From: Motilimonas cestriensis
GTDB taxonomy: Bacteria; Pseudomonadota; Gammaproteobacteria; Enterobacterales; CBDFNC01
Length of the DNA: 64,000 bases
Assembly (NCBI RefSeq): GCF_021295315.1
Contig: NZ_JAIMJA010000008.1
Span: 1 to 64,000 of the forward strand
Reading direction: 5' to 3'
The first letter of the stretch is position 1, and each line of letters begins with the position of its first letter. Positions 55,768-64,000 of this stretch are shown piece by piece. Under the pieces are notes generated by a model. That model was not told the origin of the DNA. It saw only the letters and a program-made list of their open reading frames with translations, and searched no databases. The position numbers and the translations under genes were made by a program.

Positions 55768-56544
55768 ATGACTAGTTCAGAGCGAAGACAACTTATCATG
55801 GCGCATATTCGCACTCACGGTAGCGGTAAGGTCGATGAGTTTGTGGGCTTGTTTAATGTGTCTGCTGTCACTGTTCGTCATGATCTTAACGTGTTGGAAA
55901 AAGAAGGGTGCGTGTTTCGTTGTTATGGCGGTGCTAACCTTAATCCCAATTTTGCTTTCGATCAGCCCCTTTATCGTAAAGATCAACTGAACCGCAGTGC
56001 CAAGCAAAATATCGCACTGGCGGCGGCCAATTTAGTTAAGGATGGCGAAGCCATCATCCTCGATTCAGGTTCAACGATTGGCTTAATGCCGCAATATTTT
56101 GCCAATAAAAAACAATTGGTTGTAATGACCAATGCTCTCAATACTGCTTACCAACTCAGTCAGTTTGAAAACATCGACTTACATGTAGTAGGTGGACGTT
56201 TACGCCGCGCTTCTTGCTCATTGATAGGCCATCACGGCGAACAGCAAATGCGCTCTTACTTATTCGACACATTGTTTTTAGGCGTGGATGGCTTTGACCT
56301 GCACGCAGGTATTACGACACCGGATAACCATGAAGCTCAAGTTAACCGCGCCATGTGTGCCGTCGCGAGAAAGATAATCGCGGTGACAGACTCGAGCAAA
56401 TTTGGCCGTAAAAGTTTTTGCATGATCAGAGCCGCTAATCAAATTGATGGGCTGGTGACTGACAGCAATATTCCTCACGAAACACATCAAGCACTGCTTG
56501 AGATGGGGGTCGATGTGATCCTCGCTGACCAAGCCGGAAATTAG
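55768..56544 (+). CDS. agaR: AgaR-like DeoR-family regulator, copy 2
   Basis: A 258-residue paralogue of copy 1. The helix-turn-helix (VGLFNVSAVTVRHDLNVLEKEG) and RCYGGA are similar. In the sensor domain the phosphate-binding motif reads DSGSTIGLM instead of SGSTT, and VGGRLRRASCS replaces TGGTIRKRS. It is eight bases before kbaZ and so is the first gene of the aga operon, the usual position for AgaR. I give it the symbol for that reason. The altered motif suggests a shifted ligand preference. Confidence 0.9.
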   Translation: MTSSERRQLIMAHIRTHGSGKVDEFVGLFNVSAVTVRHDLNVLEKEGCVFRCYGGANLNPNFAFDQPLYRKDQLNRSAKQNIALAAANLVKDGEAIILDSGSTIGLMPQYFANKKQLVVMTNALNTAYQLSQFENIDLHVVGGRLRRASCSLIGHHGEQQMRSYLFDTLFLGVDGFDLHAGITTPDNHEAQVNRAMCAVARKIIAVTDSSKFGRKSFCMIRAANQIDGLVTDSNIPHETHQALLEMGVDVILADQAGN

Positions 56545-56552
56545 GAATCATT

Positions 56553-57860
56553 ATGACAACGTTACTTTCACTGATAGGGCAACATAAACAAGGCCGCGCC
56601 ACGGGGATTTACTCGGTTTGCTCTGCGCACCCATTGGTGCTCGAAGCGGCGATTAAGCAAGCCGCTCACGATCAGCAGTTGGTTTTAATTGAAGCAACCT
56701 CGAATCAAGTCAATCAATTTGGCGGTTATACCGGAATGACACCACAAGATTTTGCTGATCATGTGTTTGCTTTGGCAGCGCGTCTCAATTTCCCTGCGCA
56801 AAACATCATCTTGGGGGGTGATCATTTAGGTCCTAACTGTTGGCAAAATCTCACCGCCAAACAAGCGATGGCATATTCATCGCAAATGATTAATGACTAC
56901 GTCTGCGCTGGTTTTAAAAAGATCCATCTTGATTGCTCCATGTCGTGCGCCGATGACACCATGCCGTTAAGTGAGGCTGTGATGGCAGCGCGCGCGGCAC
57001 AACTTTGTTTAGTGGCCGAGCAAGCATGGCAAAAAGTGGGTGGTGAAGCGCCGCTTTATGTTATCGGCACGGAAGTTCCCACCCCAGGTGGCGCCCTTGA
57101 ATCATTGGAGCACGAGGGCATTGAAGTGACCAAACCGGAAGAAGCCTTAGCGACACTCGATGCTCATCATCAAGCTTTTAGTGATGTCGGTGTGGGTTAT
57201 GTTTGGCCTCGCGTCATTGGTTTGGTGGTGCAACCTGGTGTTGAGTTTGATCATCATCATGTGCATCACTATAACAGTGACAAAGCGCAATCACTGAGCC
57301 AAATAATAGAGGGTCAACCACACCTAGTGTTTGAAGCCCACTCTACCGATTACCAGAATGCCCCTGCTTACCACCAGCTGATACAAGATCATTTCGCTAT
57401 TTTAAAAGTAGGTCCAGCCCTGACTTTTGCATTACGTGAAGCCCTATATGGACTCGATCGCGCCGAGCAAGAATGGCTCGGCTCACATCATGCGTCCCAT
57501 TTACGCGACACCATAGAGCAGGTGATGCATGAACAGCCTGACTATTGGCGTTCATATTACTCCAGTAAGGGCCATCAGCAGTTTCTTGATTGTAGCTATA
57601 GCTTGAGCGATCGCATTCGCTATTACTGGACCCATCCAGAAGTAAAGGCGGCGCAACAAGCACTATTTAACCACCTAGCCGCCAAGCCGCTACCGGTAAC
57701 GATACTTAGCCAGTACTTGCCGAATCAGGCGAAAGCCATTGCGCAACACCAAATTCAAAACGATCCCGCTGACATAGTTATTCACAAGATCATGGAGGTG
57801 ACCAAGGTCTATTCCCAAGCTTGTTATGCCAATGCAGCGATTTGTCAGGAGACTATCTAA
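56553..57860 (+). CDS. kbaZ: Tagatose-1,6-bisphosphate aldolase subunit KbaZ/GatZ
   Basis: A 435-residue protein of the KbaZ/GatZ family, required for full activity and stability of the class II aldolase KbaY. Typical stretches are GIYSVCSAHPLVLEAA, EATSNQVNQFGGYTGMTP, GGDHLGPNCWQN and IHLDCSMSCAD. It was once thought a tagatose-6-P kinase, but its role is chaperone-like support of KbaY. AGGA precedes the ATG. It overlaps agaS by one base. kbaY is the last gene of the same operon. Confidence 0.94.
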   Translation: MTTLLSLIGQHKQGRATGIYSVCSAHPLVLEAAIKQAAHDQQLVLIEATSNQVNQFGGYTGMTPQDFADHVFALAARLNFPAQNIILGGDHLGPNCWQNLTAKQAMAYSSQMINDYVCAGFKKIHLDCSMSCADDTMPLSEAVMAARAAQLCLVAEQAWQKVGGEAPLYVIGTEVPTPGGALESLEHEGIEVTKPEEALATLDAHHQAFSDVGVGYVWPRVIGLVVQPGVEFDHHHVHHYNSDKAQSLSQIIEGQPHLVFEAHSTDYQNAPAYHQLIQDHFAILKVGPALTFALREALYGLDRAEQEWLGSHHASHLRDTIEQVMHEQPDYWRSYYSSKGHQQFLDCSYSLSDRIRYYWTHPEVKAAQQALFNHLAAKPLPVTILSQYLPNQAKAIAQHQIQNDPADIVIHKIMEVTKVYSQACYANAAICQETI

Positions 57861-59026
57861 TGAACACGTTTTTAGGTTATTCACAGTCATGGCTAGAGCA
57901 ACGTAATGGCATTCATACCGCAACAGAAATTAGCCAGCAGCCGCGTTTATGGCGTGCGCTGGCGGATATTCTGGTGCAGCAATATGACGCGATTAGCGCG
58001 TTCCTTGAACCGCTATGTGAGCAGCCCGCGCTGCGAATTATCTTAACTGGTGCTGGTACTTCGGCATTTGTTGGCGATGCGGCAACCCCGTTTATTCAGG
58101 CAGGGCTGAACTTTCAAGTTGAGTCTATTCCCACCACGGATATTGTCTCTAACCCAGAGCAATACCTAGATGCTAACCGACCCACGCTAATGGTGTCATT
58201 TGCGCGCTCAGGTAACAGTCCAGAAAGTGTCGCCGCGGTGGCCTTGGTAGACCAGCTAGTGCCAAATTGTCATCACCTATTCATCACTTGTAACGGTGAT
58301 GGTGCCCTAGCGCGTCACGCTGAACAGGCTAATAACGCTTACTGCCTGTTGATGCCGGAAGGTTCAAACGACAATAGCTTTGCCATGACGTCCAGTTTCA
58401 GCTGCATGTTAATGTCCACATTAACCTTGTTTGGTGAGCAAACTCAGGTCCAGTGGTGTGAACAAATTGCAGCCACTGCGGCATTGTGCGAGGGCAAAAT
58501 TAACCAATGGCAACAAGCTATTAAACAGCTGGCAGCGCAACCTTACGAGCGGCTAATTGTATTAGGCAGTGGTGGCTTTGCTGGGTTAGCCCGAGAGGCT
58601 TCCCTTAAGTCTCTTGAGTTGAGCGCGGGTAAAGTGATGACCAGTTTCGATTCATCACTTGGTTTTCGCCACGGTCCTAAATTTAGCATTAATGATAAAG
58701 CGTTAGTGATCCAGCTCATTTCTAGCGACCCTTATACAAGGCGTTACGACTTAGATTTGTTCAATGAGATCCGAGGCGACCAACAAACCTTAGGGCATAT
58801 CGCCATTACTGAAGCCCCCCTCAACCAAGAAGGCGTGTTTGAGCTGGGCCAATTAGGCCTTGGTGACCCATGGCTCTGTTTCCCTTACATCCTATTTTGC
58901 CAAATGTTGGCTTTTGAAAAGTCACTGCAGCTTGGTTTTGGTCCAGATAACCCATGCCCCACTGGCGAGGTCAATCGCGTGGTGCAGGGTGTTGTTATTC
59001 ATCAGTTTGATAATAAAAAGAATTAA
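57860..59026 (+). CDS. agaS: AgaS, galactosamine-6-phosphate deaminase/isomerase (SIS domains)
   Basis: A 388-residue protein with two SIS sugar-isomerase domains: IILTGAGTSAFVGDAA and later LIVLGSGGFAGLAREASLKSLELSAG. Its motif for sugar-phosphate binding is SFARSGNSPES. In E. coli, AgaS converts galactosamine-6-P to tagatose-6-P. The ATG at 57860 overlaps the kbaZ stop (TAATG) and follows CAGGAGA. In E. coli agaS lies further downstream, so the order differs. Confidence 0.94.
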   Translation: MNTFLGYSQSWLEQRNGIHTATEISQQPRLWRALADILVQQYDAISAFLEPLCEQPALRIILTGAGTSAFVGDAATPFIQAGLNFQVESIPTTDIVSNPEQYLDANRPTLMVSFARSGNSPESVAAVALVDQLVPNCHHLFITCNGDGALARHAEQANNAYCLLMPEGSNDNSFAMTSSFSCMLMSTLTLFGEQTQVQWCEQIAATAALCEGKINQWQQAIKQLAAQPYERLIVLGSGGFAGLAREASLKSLELSAGKVMTSFDSSLGFRHGPKFSINDKALVIQLISSDPYTRRYDLDLFNEIRGDQQTLGHIAITEAPLNQEGVFELGQLGLGDPWLCFPYILFCQMLAFEKSLQLGFGPDNPCPTGEVNRVVQGVVIHQFDNKKN

Positions 59027-59038
59027 CAGGAGTTGAAC

Positions 59039-59512
59039 ATGCCAAATATCGTATTAAGTCGCATTGATGAGCGCTTGGTCCACGGCCAAGTCGGTGTGCA
59101 ATGGGTTGGTTTTGTGGACGCCAATATTGTCATTGTTGTTAATGACGACGTTGCCCAAGACACCATTCAGCAAAACTTAATGGAAATGGTGTTGGCCGAT
59201 GGCATCGCGATCCGCTTTTGGACCGTGCAAAAGACCATCGACACCATTCATAAAGCCTCAGATCGCCAACGTATTTTGTTGGTTTGTCGTTCACCTAAAG
59301 ACTTTCGCCAACTGGTGGCTGCTGGCGTACCCATTAGCCAAATCAACGTTGGCAACATGCACTACGTGGAAGGAAAAAAACAAATAGCCAAAACCGTTTC
59401 GGTTGACGCCGAAGACATTGCGGAATTGGAGCAGCTAAAAGCGTTAGGGGTGAAATGTACGCTGCAAGGTGTACCCACTGAAAGCGCTACCGACCTCTTT
59501 ACTCTTATCTAA
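59039..59512 (+). CDS. agaV: PTS N-acetylgalactosamine component IIB
   Basis: A 157-residue IIB protein of the mannose-type PTS family. The phospho-His is in SRIDERLVHGQVGVQW (His15), and GNMHYVEGKKQIAKTVSVD is conserved. It passes phosphate from IIA to the sugar at IIC/IID. I start at ATG 59039, six bases after AGGAG. The TTG at 59033 sits too close to it. Confidence 0.93.
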   Translation: MPNIVLSRIDERLVHGQVGVQWVGFVDANIVIVVNDDVAQDTIQQNLMEMVLADGIAIRFWTVQKTIDTIHKASDRQRILLVCRSPKDFRQLVAAGVPISQINVGNMHYVEGKKQIAKTVSVDAEDIAELEQLKALGVKCTLQGVPTESATDLFTLI

Positions 59513-59526
59513 TAAGGATACTCGTT

Positions 59527-60306
59527 ATGGAAATAGGATTCATACAGGCGCTGATGCTCGGCATCCTAGCCTTCTTCGCTGGACTGGATTTATTTAACGG
59601 TCTAACCCATTTTCACCGCCCAGTGGTATTGGGACCGCTGGTTGGTTTGGTGTTAGGCGATTTGCAAACCGGTATTCTGGTGGGGGGGACCTTAGAGCTG
59701 ATTTGGATGGGCTTAGCGCCGCTAGCGGGCGCCCAGCCACCGAATGTGATCATCGGCACTATCGTCGGGACGGCTTTTGCTATTACCACTAAAGTTGAGC
59801 CTAACGTTGCGGTAGGGGTCGCGGTTCCTTTTGCTGTGGCGGTGCAAATGGGCATCACGTTACTCTTCTCGGCGATGTCGGCAATGATGTCTAAGTGTGA
59901 TGAGTTTGCTCGATCCGCTGACAGCGACGGCATTGAACGCGTGAACTACATCGCGCTATCTGTACTGGGGGCATTCTACTTTCTATGTGCATTCTTGCCG
60001 GTTTACCTTGGCGCAGAGCACGCCGGAAAGATCGTGCAAGTGCTACCCAAAGAGCTTATTGATGGCTTAGGTGTAGCGGGCGGCATTATGCCAGCAATCG
60101 GCTTTGCCGTGCTGATGAAGATCATGATGAAGAATGTCTACATTCCTTATTTCATTCTCGGTTTTGTTGCTGCGGCTTGGCTGCAACTCCCTATTTTAGC
60201 CATCGCAGCTGCTGCAGCGGCAATGGCGATTATCGACTTTATGCGTAAACCAGAACCCACACCTGCAACAGTAACATCAGCAGAGGACTACGAAGATGGA
60301 ATCTAA
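59527..60306 (+). CDS. agaW: PTS N-acetylgalactosamine component IIC
   Basis: A 259-residue membrane permease of the mannose-type PTS, with about seven hydrophobic segments. Family stretches include GLDLFNGLTHFHRPVVLGPLVGL, GGTLELIWMGLAPLAGAQPPN and VAGGIMPAIGFAVLMKIMM. Together with IID it forms the sugar channel. AAGGA precedes the ATG. It overlaps the IID gene by 11 bases. Confidence 0.93.
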   Translation: MEIGFIQALMLGILAFFAGLDLFNGLTHFHRPVVLGPLVGLVLGDLQTGILVGGTLELIWMGLAPLAGAQPPNVIIGTIVGTAFAITTKVEPNVAVGVAVPFAVAVQMGITLLFSAMSAMMSKCDEFARSADSDGIERVNYIALSVLGAFYFLCAFLPVYLGAEHAGKIVQVLPKELIDGLGVAGGIMPAIGFAVLMKIMMKNVYIPYFILGFVAAAWLQLPILAIAAAAAAMAIIDFMRKPEPTPATVTSAEDYEDGI

Positions 60307-61180
60307 TATAAGTAAAGATCTACCCCTACACGTGACTGACAAAGCAGTTCAGCCTGCTGCTGGTGTGGCCGCGGATGAGTATGAAAATAAAGAAATTGGC
60401 GCCGCGCTCACCAAGGCGGATATTAACAAAATGGCATGGCGCTCATTACTACTGCAGGCTTCATTTAACTACGAGCGGATGCAGGCTTCCGGCTGGCTTT
60501 ACGGCTTACTGCCCGCGCTGAAGAAGATCCACACCAATAAGGCAGATCTTGCTAAAGCGATGCAAGGCCACATGGGCTTTTTCAATACCCATCCATTCTT
60601 GGTGACATTTGTCATGGGGATCGTGCTGGCGATGGAGCGTTCAAAGCAAAATATCAACAGCATTCAGAGCACTAAAATAGCCGTTGGTGCCCCCATGGGC
60701 GGGATTGGCGATGCGATGTTCTGGCTCACCTTGCTGCCCATTTGTGGTGGTATTGGTGCTGACCTTGCCTTGCAAGGCTCCATTATGGGGGCGGTGTTCT
60801 TTTTCGTGCTATTCAACGTGGTGCACTTTGGTCTTCGTTTCGGTCTTGCTCACTATGCCTATCGCATGGGGGTTGCAGCCATACCGGTCATTAAAGCCAA
60901 TACCAAGAAAGTCGGTCATGCCGCGTCGATGGTGGGGATGACAGTGATTGGCGCGTTGGTTGCGACTTACGTTCGTCTATCTACTACGGCTGAAATAACC
61001 GCCGGTGATGCGGTCGTGAAACTGCAAGCTGATGTTATCGATAAGCTGATGCCAGCCTTCTTACCTTTGGTTTACACCTTGGTGATGTATGCCTTAGTAA
61101 AACGTGGTTGGAGCCCGCTAAAACTGATTGGTATTACCGTCACACTGGGTATTGCTGGCCGCTTTATGGGTTTTCTATAA
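60296..61180 (+). CDS. agaE: PTS N-acetylgalactosamine component IID
   Basis: A 294-residue IID component. The first 40 residues are a polar extension, followed by the family start LTKADINKMAWRSLLLQASFNYERMQ. Next come NTHPFLVTFVMGIVLAMER, GAPMGGIGDAMFWLTLLPI and C-terminal membrane helices. The E. coli AgaE family core begins at the ITK/ITR segment, so the extension is extra. It is translationally linked to the IIC gene. Confidence 0.93.
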   Translation: MESNISKDLPLHVTDKAVQPAAGVAADEYENKEIGAALTKADINKMAWRSLLLQASFNYERMQASGWLYGLLPALKKIHTNKADLAKAMQGHMGFFNTHPFLVTFVMGIVLAMERSKQNINSIQSTKIAVGAPMGGIGDAMFWLTLLPICGGIGADLALQGSIMGAVFFFVLFNVVHFGLRFGLAHYAYRMGVAAIPVIKANTKKVGHAASMVGMTVIGALVATYVRLSTTAEITAGDAVVKLQADVIDKLMPAFLPLVYTLVMYALVKRGWSPLKLIGITVTLGIAGRFMGFL

Positions 61181-61246
61181 ACCTTAAGCCGCGTTTTTAA
61201 CACGATGAAATGGGGCTGATGCGTTAGCCCCAATAAGGAATGACAA

Positions 61247-61676
61247 ATGATAGCAGTAATTTTATCGGGTCATGGTGGGTTTGCTTCTGGTATTGCCAAA
61301 GCGGTTCATCAGGTAATAGGTGAGCAACCTCAGTTTAAATATATCGACTTTCCAGCAGAGTCGACAACCGCGCAGTTAGAAGCGCAAATGCGTGACGCTA
61401 TCAGTGCGATTGATTCGGGTGACGGTATTGTATTTCTGACTGATTTATTGGGTGGCACACCTTTTCGTACCGCCTCGCTGTTAAGTCAAGGCCGTGATGA
61501 TATTGAAGTAGTAACCGGCACTAACATGCAAATGACCGCTGAGATGCTACTTGAGCGTGATGAACTGAACTTGCTCGAATTTTGTGATCAAGCATTAACG
61601 TGCGGTCACCGTGGCATTACTTCACTCGCCGCTGAAATGGCATTGAAAAACGCACAAGAAGTCGAGGTAGCAGAAG

Positions 61677-61687
<11 letters not shown>
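61247..61687 (+). CDS. agaF: PTS N-acetylgalactosamine component IIA
   Basis: A 146-residue soluble IIA protein of the mannose type. The phospho-His is in VILSGHGGFASGIAKA (His9), with VFLTDLLGGTPF and TGTNMQMTAEMLL. It takes phosphate from HPr. AAGGA lies just before the ATG, and the gene overlaps agaA by 11 bases. Confidence 0.93.
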
Positions 61688-63715
<2,028 letters not shown>

Positions 63716-63765
63716 ACTGCTTACTGGTCTATGTGTGTTAGCTCTATACCTTTCTGAATAAAATC

Positions 63766-63795
63766 AAGGTGCTGAATTATCAGCACCTTTTTATT
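63766..63795 (+). terminator. aga operon terminator
   Basis: A 10-bp stem (AAGGTGCTGA / TCAGCACCTT) with a 4-base loop followed by a T-rich run, 50 bases after kbaY. Confidence 0.9.
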
Positions 63796-64000
63796 TAAAT
63801 TAACCCGAATCTTGGATAAGCTAAATAGTATGCTTTCCTGCAAAAACGCTGTGAATATGTCCCTATAAGCTTTGCGTTTTCATCCCTGAAAACGAAATTT
63901 TGCTGTAAAACATACTTTATCTTGCTGCGTTAGGCTTAAACAGAGCTGAGGTTAAATTAACCCGAGTTCTGGTTAAGCGAAATAGTATGTTTCCCGTGCA
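63795..64000. repeat. Intergenic direct repeat array, cut by the window end
   Basis: TTAAATTAACCCGA is followed by related sequence (TTGGATAAGC, then AAATAGTATG) at 63795. The same block recurs 157 bases later at 63952 with few changes, and the second copy runs off the window. Between them a hairpin (CGTTTTC / GAAAACG, 63875-63894) and the inverted core CATACTTTAT are seen. There is no gene in this stretch. It looks like a REP/MITE-type intergenic repeat. Confidence 0.65.

Overview
This window is chromosomal DNA of a gammaproteobacterium, most likely a marine member of the Alteromonadales related to Shewanella. The evidence is gene order and protein similarity. The order argS-ftsN-hslV-hslU, priA/rpmE, a short malic enzyme, oxyR/mrcA, pilMNOPQ-aroK-aroB-damX-dam, rpe-gph-trpS, acnB...yacL and argR...mdh matches that group, and most proteins resemble their E. 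coli counterparts. No plasmid, prophage, CRISPR array or tRNA was recognised. Species cannot be fixed from the sequence.

Layout. 1-180: 5S rRNA and terminator at the end of an rRNA operon. 0.26-8.8 kb: small exported or membrane proteins, anmK, a FixJ-type two-component system with a divergent degenerate receiver protein, a YbjD/OLD-type ATPase-nuclease, a META lipoprotein, a patatin and a trypsin-like protease. 8.9-15.6 kb (minus strand): priA, argS-ftsN, and hslV-hslU behind a near-perfect sigma-32 promoter. 15.7-24.4 kb: rpmE, malic enzyme, a large Ig-like lipoprotein, oxyR and mrcA. 24.5-36.6 kb (mostly plus strand): pilMNOPQ (type IV pilus), aroK-aroB-damX-dam, rpe-gph-trpS. 36.8-45.6 kb: a PlpD-like patatin/beta-barrel protein, a GabD-like dehydrogenase, acnB, a regulator with reversed domain order, yacL and arfB. 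45.8-54.3 kb: glnK-amtB behind a sigma-54-like promoter, an iron(III) ABC transporter, argR, an ArtJ-like binding protein, a MITE-like repeat and mdh. 54.5-63.7 kb: a complete N-acetylgalactosamine (aga) PTS catabolic cluster with two AgaR-like regulators. 63.8-64 kb: the start of a repeat array that runs out of the window.

How the genes work together. The aga genes would import GalNAc as GalNAc-6-P (AgaVWEF), deacetylate it (AgaA), deaminate and isomerise it to tagatose-6-P (AgaS), and cleave tagatose-1,6-bisphosphate (KbaY/KbaZ). A dedicated tagatose-6-P kinase is absent from the window. Several genes serve the cell wall and division (anmK, mrcA, ftsN, damX). AcnB, malic enzyme, Mdh and a GabD-like enzyme serve central carbon flow.

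Most of the window is conserved core genome. The points most worth a second look are the phospho-dead receiver at 4387, the winged-helix/receiver protein of inverted architecture at 43655, the cysteine-bearing triple repeat in the lipoprotein at 17534-20635, the paired AgaR regulators with a repeated operator-like motif, and the two intergenic repeat elements.
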